Shown piece after piece: positions 52,624 to 61,385 of a DNA stretch of 64,000 nt. The notes beneath the pieces were generated by a model. The model searched no databases. It saw only the letters and a program-made list of their open reading frames with translations, and had not been told where the DNA came from. The DNA comes from Massilia sp. BJB1822 (GTDB lineage: Bacteria; Pseudomonadota; Gammaproteobacteria; Burkholderiales; Burkholderiaceae_D), in NCBI RefSeq assembly GCF_013369485.1, contig NZ_JABWEB010000020.1, forward strand, positions 1 to 64,000, written 5' to 3'. A program made the translations under genes and the position numbers. The number at the start of each line of letters is the position of its first letter. Positions within the stretch are counted from its first letter, which is position 1.

Positions 52624-53421
52624 ATGACGATCAAGCTGCGGTGGCAAGCCCGCCTGCTGTGCGCCGGCGTTCTGGCAGCGGCCGCCGTCTCCCTCACTGC
52701 TGTTGCCGCCAGCGCTGCGCCGGCGGCCAAAAGCTTCACGGTCGGCGTCGAGAACCTGCAGTACTATCCCTTGCATACGGTGGATGGCGCCAACCGCTAC
52801 CGCGGCTTTGCGCGCGATGTGCTGGACGCTTTCGCCAGCCAGCATGGCTATGCCTTCGAATACGTGCCGCTGCCGATCAACCGCCTGTATACGCGCTTTC
52901 TGAAAGAGCGCACGCTCGACTTCAAATACCCGGACCATCCGAAATGGCGCGAAGACCTGCGCCACGGCTTGAAGCTCAGCTATAGCAATGTGGTGGTATC
53001 GACCGAGGAGGGCGCCATGGTGCTGCCGCGCCACCGCGGCCGGCCGCTGAGCGAGGTGCGCAGCATGGGCACGGTGCTCGGCTTCACGCCCTGGCCCTAC
53101 CGCCAGGCCATCGACAGCAAGGCCATCGCCATCAGCACCAGCAATAGCTTCGACGGCCTGCTGCGCCATGCGCTGGCCGACCATATCGACGTGGTGTATA
53201 TGAATGTGGATGTGGCCAACTACCTGTTGGCCGAGGAATTGAAAACGCCGGGCGGCCTGATTTTCGATCCGGCCCTGCCGCATGCGCGATCGGACTTCCG
53301 CCTGTCGACCTTGCAGCACCCCGAGGTGGTGGAGCAGTTCAGCCAGTTCCTGCAGCGCGAACAAAGCCTGGTGCAGAAGCTGCGCCAGAAATACCGCATC
53401 GGCGAGGCGGTGCGGCCCTGA
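52624..53421 (+). CDS. Periplasmic solute-binding-like protein
   Basis: 265 residues from ATG 52624 after GGGGGAG. Signal to about 32 (LLCAGVLAAAAVSLTAVAASA). The rest resembles family-3 extracellular solute-binding domains (FTVGVENLQYYP, YRGFARDVLDAFASQHGY, LTFK/DFKYPDHP, YMNVDVANYLL). No ABC permease or ATPase is adjacent, so it may be an orphan sensor or scavenger. Ligand unknown. Confidence 0.75.
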   Translation: MTIKLRWQARLLCAGVLAAAAVSLTAVAASAAPAAKSFTVGVENLQYYPLHTVDGANRYRGFARDVLDAFASQHGYAFEYVPLPINRLYTRFLKERTLDFKYPDHPKWREDLRHGLKLSYSNVVVSTEEGAMVLPRHRGRPLSEVRSMGTVLGFTPWPYRQAIDSKAIAISTSNSFDGLLRHALADHIDVVYMNVDVANYLLAEELKTPGGLIFDPALPHARSDFRLSTLQHPEVVEQFSQFLQREQSLVQKLRQKYRIGEAVRP

Positions 53422-53446
53422 GCCGCACCGTGTATTGGCTAAAAGC

Positions 53447-53821
53447 TTAGCGGCGCGCGATCAGCACGCCCAGCAGCAGGCCCACCGTGGCCCCCACCGT
53501 CACCGATTTCCAGGGATTGTCGTGCACATAGTTGTCGGTGGCCTTGGCCGCGATCTTGGTGCGCGCGATCACGCTGTCTTCCAGCTTGAGCAGATCGATC
53601 TTGGCGGTGCGCAGGCTGTCCTCGAAGCGGGCCTTGACCTGGCCCAGGTCGGCGGCGCCGGCCAGGCTGGCGCTGCGCAGCCACTGTTCGGCGTCCTGGA
53701 TGGACTGCTTCAGATCGGTCATCAGTTTTTCGCGCGCTTCGGCACTGTCCGCATGGTGGTTCATGCCGTTGCCGCTGCCATTGGTGCCGCTCTTGCTCGT
53801 CGATTGTACGGTCTGTTCCAT
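53447..53821 (-). CDS. ElaB/YqjD-like (DUF883) membrane-anchored protein
   Basis: 124 residues from ATG 53821. Long amphipathic helix region, then the DUF883 C-terminus: YVHDNPWKSVTVGA and one membrane helix VGLLLGVLIARR. Relatives bind ribosomes at the inner membrane in stationary phase. The start is chosen to drop an unlikely 25-residue extension. Confidence 0.82.
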   Translation of the reverse strand: MEQTVQSTSKSGTNGSGNGMNHHADSAEAREKLMTDLKQSIQDAEQWLRSASLAGAADLGQVKARFEDSLRTAKIDLLKLEDSVIARTKIAAKATDNYVHDNPWKSVTVGATVGLLLGVLIARR

Positions 53822-53904
53822 GGTTCGCCTCGCTGAGTGAATGAAAGCAATCTCTAGTATAGGCTGCTGCCTGCCATTTGCGTTACGCCTCAGCAATCAT
53901 GCTG

Positions 53905-54798
53905 TCAGCGCAAGGCATAGTCGAGCGCGATGCCGGCAAAGATCACGGCGCCCAGGTAGTTATTGTGGCGGAAGGCGTAGAAGCAGGGCGCACGCTCGCG
54001 TCCGCGGATCAGGAAGTAGTGGTAGATGGAGAAGCCGATCGCCACCGCCATGCCGCCCAGGAAAGGCCAGCCTAGGCCGAAATACCAGCCGCAGAACAGC
54101 TGGATGGCAAAGTGGACGGCGTAGCACAGCATGATCATCGCCACGTCGTAGCGGCCGAAGGTGATGGCCGAAGTCTTGATGCCGATTTTCAGGTCGTCGT
54201 CGCGGTCCACCATGGCATAGGCGGTGTCATACGCCACCGACCAGAAGATATTGCTGAGCAGAAGCAGCCAGGCAATCGGCGGCACCGTGTTCTGGATAGC
54301 GGCAAAGGCCATGGGAATGCCGAAGCCGTAAGCCACGCCCAGATAGGCCTGGGGCACGGGGAAGAAGCGCTTGAACAGCGGGTAGGTGATGGCGATGCCC
54401 AGGGCCACCACGCTGAGCTGTTTGACCAGCAGATTGAGCGGCAGGATCAGGCAGAAGGAAATAATGGCCAGCAGTACGGCGATGCCGATGGCTTCCTTGC
54501 CGCTGACGCGGCCGCTGGTGATGGGGCGTTCGGCCGTGCGCTTCACATGGCGGTCGAAATCGCGGTCCAGGTAATCGTTGACGGCCACGCCGGCCGAACG
54601 CATCAAGAGGGTGCCGACGGAGAAGATCAGGATCAGCTGCCAGGCCGGTGCGCCGCCATTCGCCATCCACAGCGCGCCCAGGGTGGGCCACAGCAGCAGC
54701 ACGGTGCCGATCGGCTTGTCCAGCCGCACCAGGCGGGCATACAGGGCCAGGCGGCTGAGTTCGGGAGTGGGGCGAGGGTCGGGAGTGGAAATTTGCAC
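53905..54798 (-). CDS. ubiA: 4-hydroxybenzoate octaprenyltransferase UbiA
   Basis: 297 residues, eight to nine membrane helices. First Asp-rich motif [12 protein letters not shown] near residue 75 and second [12 protein letters not shown] near 200 bind the Mg-prenyl diphosphate. Second step of ubiquinone synthesis, using prenyl chains that derive from the ispA pathway. Convergent with no gene; upstream lies oxyR on the same strand. Confidence 0.95.
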   Translation of the reverse strand: MQISTPDPRPTPELSRLALYARLVRLDKPIGTVLLLWPTLGALWMANGGAPAWQLILIFSVGTLLMRSAGVAVNDYLDRDFDRHVKRTAERPITSGRVSGKEAIGIAVLLAIISFCLILPLNLLVKQLSVVALGIAITYPLFKRFFPVPQAYLGVAYGFGIPMAFAAIQNTVPPIAWLLLLSNIFWSVAYDTAYAMVDRDDDLKIGIKTSAITFGRYDVAMIMLCYAVHFAIQLFCGWYFGLGWPFLGGMAVAIGFSIYHYFLIRGRERAPCFYAFRHNNYLGAVIFAGIALDYALR

Positions 54799-54832
54799 GG
54801 CAAGCTCGAAATTAGTACGTGAATGTACTATT

Positions 54833-55774
54833 TTACTGCGCTTCGCTTTTCGCCACCGGCGTCACGCCCGGCAGCCGGCACTGGGCCACGGCCTCGCACA
54901 CGGCGTCGATGGCGGCCTTGCGCGTGAAGCTCTTGCGCCAGACCAGGACCACGCGCCGCGTCGGCTGGGGATTCTCGAAATAGCGGAATTGCAGCATGCC
55001 GTCGCGCCCTTCCATATCCTGCACCGAGGCGCGCGGCAGCACGGTCAGGCCGATGCCGCTGGCCACCATATGGCGGATGGTTTCCAGGGAGGAGCCTTCG
55101 AAGGTGCGCTGCATGCCGTTGCCAGGCGCCGAATAGCGCGACATTTCAGGGCAGACTTCCAGCACCTGGTCGCGGAAGCAGTGGCCGTTGCCCAGCAAGA
55201 GCATGGTTTCCGACTTCAAGTCCTCGGCCGGGATGCGGCTGCGCGCCGCCCACGGATGCTGGGACGGCATGGCGACCACGAAGGGTTCGTCGTACAGGGC
55301 TTGCAGGGACATGCCGTGTTCGGGCAGGGGCAGGGCCATGATGGCCGCATCGAGTTCGCCCTGGCGCAGCATTTCCAGCAGCTTCACGGTGAAATTTTCC
55401 TGCAGCACCAGCGGCATCTGCGGCGTGCTGGCGATCATGGTCTTGACCAGGGGCGGCAGCAGATAGGGCGCGATGGTGTAGATCACGCCCAGGCGCAGCG
55501 GGCCGGACAGCGGGTCCTTGTTCTGCTTGGCCAGCTCCTTGATGGCGGCCGTCTGCTCCAGCACGCGCTCGGCCTGGGCCACGATCTGGGCGCCCAGGGG
55601 CGTGACCGAAATCTCGGCGCCGCCGCGTTCGAAGAGCACCACGCCCAGCTCGTCTTCGAGCTTTTTGATGGCGACGGAGAGGGTGGGCTGGGCCACGAAG
55701 CAAGCTTCGGCGGCGTGTCCAAAATGTTTTGCCCGTGCAACAGCAACGATGTATTTCAGTTCGGTCAGTGTCAT
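54833..55774 (-). CDS. oxyR: Hydrogen-peroxide sensor OxyR
   Basis: 313 residues from ATG 55774. LysR-type: HTH at about 1-60 ([20 protein letters not shown]). The redox cysteines are present as [11 protein letters not shown], nine apart like Cys199/Cys208 of E. coli OxyR, with the NGHCFRDQ context that separates OxyR from other LysR proteins. Oxidation forms a disulfide and activates catalase and peroxidase genes. Divergent from the third PilT-like gene. Confidence 0.93.
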   Translation of the reverse strand: MTLTELKYIVAVARAKHFGHAAEACFVAQPTLSVAIKKLEDELGVVLFERGGAEISVTPLGAQIVAQAERVLEQTAAIKELAKQNKDPLSGPLRLGVIYTIAPYLLPPLVKTMIASTPQMPLVLQENFTVKLLEMLRQGELDAAIMALPLPEHGMSLQALYDEPFVVAMPSQHPWAARSRIPAEDLKSETMLLLGNGHCFRDQVLEVCPEMSRYSAPGNGMQRTFEGSSLETIRHMVASGIGLTVLPRASVQDMEGRDGMLQFRYFENPQPTRRVVLVWRKSFTRKAAIDAVCEAVAQCRLPGVTPVAKSEAQ

Positions 55775-55877
55775 GATTTTATTTGAACACAGGCAAGTCC
55801 GCGAAGAAACCCTATTGTAGCGGAATGCACTGCCTATAATGGTGGGGCAAATGCGGGGGCAAACCGGGGAGGCTGCA

Positions 55878-57068
55878 ATGTCGTCGATTTTTGGCCACGA
55901 AGAAGCACAGGCATATATGCACAAGCTGCTAAAAGCCATGCACCAGGTGGGCGGTTCGGACTTGTTCATCTCGGCCGACTTCCCGCCCAGCATCAAATCC
56001 CAGGGCGCCATGAAGGCGCTCAGCCAGCAGCGCCTGAGCGGCGAGGTGACGCGCGCCCTGGCCTACGCCATCATGAACGAGAAGCAGCGCCAGGAGTTCG
56101 AGACCGAGCTCGAATGCAACTTCGCCATCTCCCTGCCGGACGTGTGCCGTTTCCGCGTCAATGTCTTCGTGCAGCAGCAGAATGTGGCCATGGTGATCCG
56201 CACCATCGCCTCCGAAATCCCGAACTTCGACAAGCTCGACCTGCCCGAGGTGCTGAAAGACGTGGTGATGACCAAGCGCGGCCTGGTGCTGGTGGTAGGC
56301 GGCACCGGCTCCGGCAAATCGACCACCTTGGCGGCCATGATCGATTACCGCAACGGCCACTCGGCCGGCCACATCATCACAGTGGAAGACCCGGTCGAAT
56401 ACGTGCACAAGAACAAGGGCTGCCTGGTGACGCACCGCGAAGTGGGCGTGGACACGCACAGCTGGCACAACGCGCTGAAGAACACCTTGCGCCAGGCGCC
56501 GGACGTGATCCTGATCGGCGAAATCCGCGACACCGAAACCATGGAACATGCCATCGCCTTCGCCGAGACCGGCCACCTTTGCCTGGGCACCCTGCACGCG
56601 AACAACGCCAACCAGACCATGGACCGCATCATCAACTTCTTCCCGGAAGAGCGGCGCAACCAGCTGCTGATGGACCTGTCCTCGAATCTGCGCGCCATCG
56701 TCTCGCAGCGCCTGATCCGCACCGAGGATGGCAAGGGGCGCAAGGCCGCCATCGAAATCCTGCTGAATACGCCGACGATTGCCGAGATGATTTTCAAGGG
56801 CAGCTTCCAGACCATCAAGGAAATCATGCACAAATCGCGCGAGCTGGGCATGTGCACTTTCGACCAGGCGCTGTACGAACTCTATAATAAGGGTTACATC
56901 TCATACGAAGAAGCGCTGCGCAATGCCGACTCGGCCAACGGCCTGCGTCTGCAGATCAAGCTGCGCGGCGACCGCAAGGAGCCTGGCGGCGCTGCCGTTG
57001 CCGGCGGCGCGGCCGAACTGAGCATGCAGATGGACGAGGAAGACGAAGAAGAACCCGGCTCACACTGA
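55878..57068 (+). CDS. Third PilT/PilU-type ATPase
   Basis: 396 residues from ATG 55878 after GGGAGG. Walker A GGTGSGKSTTLAAM, Walker B ILIGEIRDTETMEHA, His box TGHLCLGTLHANNANQT, and a C-terminus ending in an acidic tail (MDEEDEEEPGSH). It is closer to PilU (shared NFFPEERR, GYISYEEALRNADS) than to PilT but is separate from the pilT-pilU pair 5 kb away. It may be a PilU paralog with its own condition of use. Confidence 0.88.
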   Translation: MSSIFGHEEAQAYMHKLLKAMHQVGGSDLFISADFPPSIKSQGAMKALSQQRLSGEVTRALAYAIMNEKQRQEFETELECNFAISLPDVCRFRVNVFVQQQNVAMVIRTIASEIPNFDKLDLPEVLKDVVMTKRGLVLVVGGTGSGKSTTLAAMIDYRNGHSAGHIITVEDPVEYVHKNKGCLVTHREVGVDTHSWHNALKNTLRQAPDVILIGEIRDTETMEHAIAFAETGHLCLGTLHANNANQTMDRIINFFPEERRNQLLMDLSSNLRAIVSQRLIRTEDGKGRKAAIEILLNTPTIAEMIFKGSFQTIKEIMHKSRELGMCTFDQALYELYNKGYISYEEALRNADSANGLRLQIKLRGDRKEPGGAAVAGGAAELSMQMDEEDEEEPGSH

Positions 57069-57080
57069 AACGAAAGTCCC

Positions 57081-57563
57081 ATGCCTGAATTTGAAGACAA
57101 GATCTGCACGCGCGCGCAACTGGCTGCGCGCATCGCCACCCTGCCGCAGCCCGTGGTGCTGACCAACGGCGTATTCGACATTCTGCACCGCGGCCACGTC
57201 ACCTATCTGGCGCAGGCGCGCGCGCTGGGCGCCTCGCTGGTGGTGGCGGCCAACACCGACGCCTCGGTCAAGCGCCTGGGCAAGGGCGACGACCGCCCCT
57301 TGAACAACTGCGATGACCGTATGGCGGTGCTGGCTGCGCTGGAAGCGGTCAGCCTGGTGGTGCCGTTTGACGAGGATACGGCGCTGGAAGTGGTGCAGGA
57401 AGCCCGTCCCGCGATCTACGCCAAAGGCGGCGACTACGATATGCGCGCCATCCCCGAAGGCCAGGCCGTGCTGGCGTATGGCGGCCAGGCCGTCGCCATC
57501 GACTTCCAGCACGACCGCTCCACCACCAAGCTGCTCGCCAAAGTCCGCAAGTTCAGCGCCTAA
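57081..57563 (+). CDS. rfaE2: D-glycero-beta-D-manno-heptose 1-phosphate adenylyltransferase
   Basis: 160 residues, stand-alone C-terminal half of HldE. Cytidylyltransferase-like fold with LTNGVFDILHRGHVTYL (HxGH motif) and VVAANTDASVKRLG. It makes ADP-heptose for lipopolysaccharide inner core. Starts 12 nt after the PilT-like gene, so the two may be cotranscribed. Confidence 0.93.
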   Translation: MPEFEDKICTRAQLAARIATLPQPVVLTNGVFDILHRGHVTYLAQARALGASLVVAANTDASVKRLGKGDDRPLNNCDDRMAVLAALEAVSLVVPFDEDTALEVVQEARPAIYAKGGDYDMRAIPEGQAVLAYGGQAVAIDFQHDRSTTKLLAKVRKFSA

Positions 57564-57579
57564 GCGCGCCGCAGCGCTG

Positions 57580-58050
57580 TCAGGCGCCGCCGAGGTAGCC
57601 GTGCTGGCGCCAGGCTTCGTAGACGACCACGGCGACCGTGTTGGAGAGGTTGAGGCTGCGGTTGTCGGGGCGCATGGGGAGGCGGATGCGTTGCGCCGTC
57701 GGGAAGCTGTCGCGGAAGGCCGGTTCCAAACCGCGCGTTTCGCTGCCGAAGATGAAGACGTCGCCGGGTTGGAATTGCAGCTCGGCGAAGGGGCGCGAGC
57801 CGTGCGTGGTCATGGCGAACATGCGCTCGGGAGCCGGGGCGACCGCAGCCAGGAAGGCGGCCCAGTCCTTGTGCACCTGCATGCGCGCGTATTCATGGTA
57901 ATCGAGGCCGGCACGCCGCAGCTTGGCGTCGTCGAGCGGGAAACCGAGCGGTTCGATCAGGTGCAGCTGGGCGCCGGTGTTGGCGCACAGGCGGATGACG
58001 TTGCCGGTGTTGGGCGGAATCTCGGGCGATACTAGTACGACGTGAAACAC
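57580..58050 (-). CDS. trmL: tRNA (cytidine/uridine-2'-O-)-methyltransferase TrmL
   Basis: 156 residues, a minimal SPOUT (knotted) methyltransferase acting on wobble position 34 of leucine tRNAs. VLVSPEIPPNTGNVIRLCAN start, FGSETRGLE, and the knot RSLNLSNTVAVVVYEAWRQ are all present. Convergent with rfaE2. Confidence 0.94.
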   Translation of the reverse strand: MFHVVLVSPEIPPNTGNVIRLCANTGAQLHLIEPLGFPLDDAKLRRAGLDYHEYARMQVHKDWAAFLAAVAPAPERMFAMTTHGSRPFAELQFQPGDVFIFGSETRGLEPAFRDSFPTAQRIRLPMRPDNRSLNLSNTVAVVVYEAWRQHGYLGGA

Positions 58051-58065
58051 TGCTTTCTCCTAATC

Positions 58066-58788
58066 CTAATATTGGTGGGCTTCGGGCGGGGTGCGCGCGA
58101 AGACCAGGTTGCTGACGCGTGCGGCGCCGGCTTGTTTGCAGGCCAGGGCCAGGGCTTGCAGCGTGGCGCCGCTGCTCATCACGTCATCCACCAGGCCGAC
58201 GTGGCGGCCGTATAGCGCGGCCTCGCTGTCGAGCGTGAAGGCGCGGGCGACGTTGGCGGCGCGCTGGCCCCAGTCCAGACTGCTTTGCGGCGGCGTGTCC
58301 TGCTGCCGCTGAGCCAGCCTGGCCCGCACCGGTACGCCAAGGGCGCGGCCGAGCGGGCGGGCGATTTCCAAAGCCTGGTTGAAGCCGCGCTCGGCCAGGC
58401 GCCGCGGTCCCAGCGGCACGGGACACAGCAGTTGCGGCAGGCTGGGCTGGCCGGAGGCTTGCCAGGCCGCCGCCAGCAATGTGCCGAACAGCCGCGCATG
58501 GGCCAGCCGCGCGCCGAATTTCAGCTGCAAGACCAGACGGTCCACCGGCAGGGCGTAATCGGCGGCCGTCACTGTGGCATCGTAGGCGGGCCGCTGGCGG
58601 CGGCAGCGGCCGCAGCAGTCATCGTTCGCCACCTCCGCCGCTGCCAGCGGATTGGCGCAAATGCAACAGCGCGCCAGGCCGCCGCCAAAGAAGCGGGCGT
58701 GGCAGTCCGGACACAGGCCGTCGCCGCTGCGCCCGCCGCACAGCAGGCAGCGGGCGGGCAGCAGCATGGCCAAAAAGGCGCCAGCCAT
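58066..58788 (-). CDS. comF: ComF-family phosphoribosyltransferase-like protein
   Basis: 240 residues from ATG 58788 (a TTG five codons earlier is possible). N-terminal zinc-type cysteines (CLLCGG, CPDC, CCICANP, CCGRC), then a PRTase domain with ERGFNQ and the ribose-phosphate loop LVDDVMSSGATL. The family is needed for DNA uptake during transformation, which fits with the pil genes in the window. Divergent from the methyltransferase gene. Confidence 0.9.
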   Translation of the reverse strand: MAGAFLAMLLPARCLLCGGRSGDGLCPDCHARFFGGGLARCCICANPLAAAEVANDDCCGRCRRQRPAYDATVTAADYALPVDRLVLQLKFGARLAHARLFGTLLAAAWQASGQPSLPQLLCPVPLGPRRLAERGFNQALEIARPLGRALGVPVRARLAQRQQDTPPQSSLDWGQRAANVARAFTLDSEAALYGRHVGLVDDVMSSGATLQALALACKQAGAARVSNLVFARTPPEAHQY

Positions 58789-58846
58789 CACGATTTGCCC
58801 CAAACAGGTAAACTGCGCACATTATCTCATCTATGTCTGTCACTCT

Positions 58847-59773
58847 ATGCAAGTCCCTGCCAAGCCGCCGAAACTCAGTGCTCCCATCGATCTGGAGCGC
58901 GTGCGCACCCTGTTCCGCCATCCCGACCGCGTCCAGCCCGCCGATTTCCTGCGGCGCGAGGTCGCCAGTCGCCTGCAGGACCGGCTGGCCGTGGTCAAGG
59001 TCAACCCGCAGCGTGTGCTCGATGCGGGCTGCGGCATGGGTGCCGATCTGGCAAATTTGCAAAAAAGCTACGCCGCCGCCCAGGTGGTGGGCATCGACGC
59101 CTCGGAAGCCATGCTGGCGGCCGCGCGCGGGCAAGGCGCGCGCCAGTCGCCGCTGAACCAGTTCCTCAGCAAGCTGCTGCCGGCCAAGGCCGGCATCGAT
59201 CTGCTGGTGGGGGATTTTGCCGACCTGCCGCTGGCGGCCAATAGCGTCGATCTGGTGTGGTCGAACCTGGCCCTGCACTGGCATCCGCAGCCGGATCGCG
59301 TCTTTGCCGAGTGGCGCCGCGTGCTGCGTGTGGATGGTTTGCTGATGTTTTCCTGCTTCGGCCCGGACACGCTGCAAGAGCTGCGCGCGGCCTTCGCTGA
59401 GCTCGATCTGGCGCCTCATGCGTTGCCTTTTGTCGACATGCACGATTTTGGCGACCAGCTGGTGGAAGCCGGTTTTTCGACACCGGTAATGGATATGGAA
59501 AAGATAACCGTCACTTACGACACGCCGCAAAAACTGCTGGCCGATGTGCGCGCGCTGGGGGGCAATCCGCTGAGTACGCGGCGCCAAGGTTTGATCGGGC
59601 GCGCGGCCTGGGAGCGCATGCTGGCGGCGCTGGAAAAACAGCGCGGCGCGGATGGCAAATTGAAACTAACTTTCGAAATTATTTATGGCCATGCATTCCG
59701 GCCAACGCCCCGTGTTACTAAAAATGGGGAAGCAATTATCCGTTTCGACCTGCCGCGCAAGCCTAAAAATTAG
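58847..59773 (+). CDS. BioC-like SAM methyltransferase
   Basis: 308 residues from ATG 58847. SAM motif I DAGCGMGADL near residue 60, motif II region VVGIDASEAML, and SNLALHWHPQPDRVFAEWRR plus LMFSCFGPDTLQEL, which is the BioC (malonyl-ACP O-methyltransferase, biotin entry step) pattern. No other bio genes are adjacent, so the assignment to biotin synthesis is by sequence only. Confidence 0.82.
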   Translation: MQVPAKPPKLSAPIDLERVRTLFRHPDRVQPADFLRREVASRLQDRLAVVKVNPQRVLDAGCGMGADLANLQKSYAAAQVVGIDASEAMLAAARGQGARQSPLNQFLSKLLPAKAGIDLLVGDFADLPLAANSVDLVWSNLALHWHPQPDRVFAEWRRVLRVDGLLMFSCFGPDTLQELRAAFAELDLAPHALPFVDMHDFGDQLVEAGFSTPVMDMEKITVTYDTPQKLLADVRALGGNPLSTRRQGLIGRAAWERMLAALEKQRGADGKLKLTFEIIYGHAFRPTPRVTKNGEAIIRFDLPRKPKN

Positions 59774-59798
59774 GCAAATCACGCCTCTATTCAAGAGT

Positions 59799-59822
59799 CA
59801 ATCCCCGCACGGGCGGGGATTG
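59799..59822 (+). terminator. Stem-loop after the BioC-like gene
   Basis: Perfect 10-bp stem CAATCCCCGC / GCGGGGATTG with ACGG loop, followed by TTCTTGAT. The U-tract is short, so termination may be partial. Confidence 0.6.
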
Positions 59823-59825
59823 TTC

Positions 59826-59855
59826 TTGATGTATATTATTGTTCCTGCTTATAAT
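59826..59855 (+). promoter_or_regulatory. Candidate promoter of the cytochrome oxidase operon
   Basis: TTGATG (59826), 18-nt spacer, TATAAT (59850-59855). This leaves a 290-nt leader before coxB in the 372-nt gap 59774-60145, which otherwise shows no gene. The long leader may carry regulation I cannot identify. Confidence 0.4.
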
Positions 59856-60145
59856 CCTTGACTAATTTTGTCAGTATTCCAACCACCCGGCAGTGATACA
59901 CAAAAGCGTTCTTTGTCAGGCTGGTTGTAGCACGTGGCAATAAGGGCATTAAATCGCCAACGTCTATTGTGATATATGGTCACTGGCGGCGATCTCAAGG
60001 TTCCAGTCGGTTTTCTTAGCAATTTTTATTTTGCACGGGTATCGGCGCGGAACCTTTCGGTGTTTTAGCGTCCAGCGTTGCTCCGGTTCGGCGGGCGGCG
60101 CGGTATGAAAAAAATTTTCTATTTTTTTGGGTGGTTGGGGAAAAC

Positions 60146-61372
60146 ATGAAACTTGCGAAGCGACTTCAAGCGTTGATGCTCGGACTGGCCGCAGTAAGCG
60201 CCGGAATGCCGGCCTGGGCCGAGCCTGCAACGACGGCAGCCGGCACTTATCGAGCAGCCACCGGCGGTACCGGCGGTCCAGTACCGCACCAGCTGAACCT
60301 GCAACCACCTTCGACCGCCATCGCGACCGAGGTGTACGACCTGCACAATCTGATGATGATCATCTGCCTGGTGATTTTCGTCGCCGTGTTCGGCGTGATG
60401 TTCTATTCGATCCTGAAACACCGTAAATCGCTGGGCCACAAGGCCGCCACCTTCCACGAATCGACCGCGGTGGAAATCGCCTGGACCGTGGTGCCGTTCC
60501 TGATCGTGATCGGCATGGCCCTGCCGGCCACCCGCACCGTGGTCGGCATGAAGGACACCTCCAACGCCGACATCACCATCAAAGCCACCGGCATGCAGTG
60601 GAAATGGGGCTATGACTATCTGAAAGGCGAGGGCGAGGGCATTTCCTTCGTCTCCAACCTGTCCACCCCGCGCGCCCAGATCGGCGCCCCGGGCGTCGCT
60701 CCGACCGAAGCGCGCGGCGAAAACTACCTGATGGAAGTCGACAACGAAGTCGTGGTGCCGGTGAATAAGAAAATCCGCATCGTGACCACCGCCAACGACG
60801 TGATCCACGCCTGGATGATCCCGGCCTTCGCCGTCAAGCAGGATGCGATCCCCGGTTTCGTGCGCGACACCTGGTTCAAGTCGCAGCACACCGGCGTCTT
60901 CCGCGGCAATTGCGCCGAACTGTGCGGCAAGGAACACGCCTTCATGCCGATCGTGGTGCGCGTGGTGACGGCCGAGGAGTACAGTGCCTGGGTCGACGGC
61001 AAGAAGAAGGAAATGGCGGCCCTGGCCGACGATCCGAACAAGACCTGGACCATCGACGAGCTGAAAACCAAGGGCGAGAAAGTGTATACCGCCAACTGCG
61101 CCGTCTGCCACCAGGCGACGGGCAAGGGCGTGCCGGGCGCGTTTGCGGCGCTGGACGGCTCGGCCATCGTGAATGGCGCGAAAGCCGAGCAGATCCATGT
61201 GCTGCTGAACGGCCAGAAGAGCGGCAAGTTCCCATCTGAAATGCCGGCATGGAAGCAACTGTCGGATACCGATATTGCGGCTGTAATCACTTACACCCGT
61301 AACAACTGGTCGAACAAGCCAGCCGAAAACATCGTTCAACCAGCCGAAATTGTGGCTGCACGCAACAAGTAA
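60146..61372 (+). CDS. coxB: Cytochrome c oxidase subunit II with fused cytochrome c domain
   Basis: 408 residues from ATG 60146. Signal to about 25; two membrane helices (LMMIICLVIFVAVFGVMFY, VEIAWTVVPFLIVIGMAL). Cu-A site HAWMIPAF ... CAELCGKEHAFM. A C-terminal cytochrome c domain at about 300-400 carries CAVCH (CXXCH). It takes electrons from cytochrome c. Subunit I starts 13 nt after. Confidence 0.95.
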   Translation: MKLAKRLQALMLGLAAVSAGMPAWAEPATTAAGTYRAATGGTGGPVPHQLNLQPPSTAIATEVYDLHNLMMIICLVIFVAVFGVMFYSILKHRKSLGHKAATFHESTAVEIAWTVVPFLIVIGMALPATRTVVGMKDTSNADITIKATGMQWKWGYDYLKGEGEGISFVSNLSTPRAQIGAPGVAPTEARGENYLMEVDNEVVVPVNKKIRIVTTANDVIHAWMIPAFAVKQDAIPGFVRDTWFKSQHTGVFRGNCAELCGKEHAFMPIVVRVVTAEEYSAWVDGKKKEMAALADDPNKTWTIDELKTKGEKVYTANCAVCHQATGKGVPGAFAALDGSAIVNGAKAEQIHVLLNGQKSGKFPSEMPAWKQLSDTDIAAVITYTRNNWSNKPAENIVQPAEIVAARNK

Positions 61373-61385
61373 TTAGGAGCTTTAG

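Noticed and set aside
59890-60120. Possible RNA gene in the AT-richer gap before coxB
   Set aside because: No tRNA cloverleaf, riboswitch motif or strong terminator-bounded structure could be recognised.
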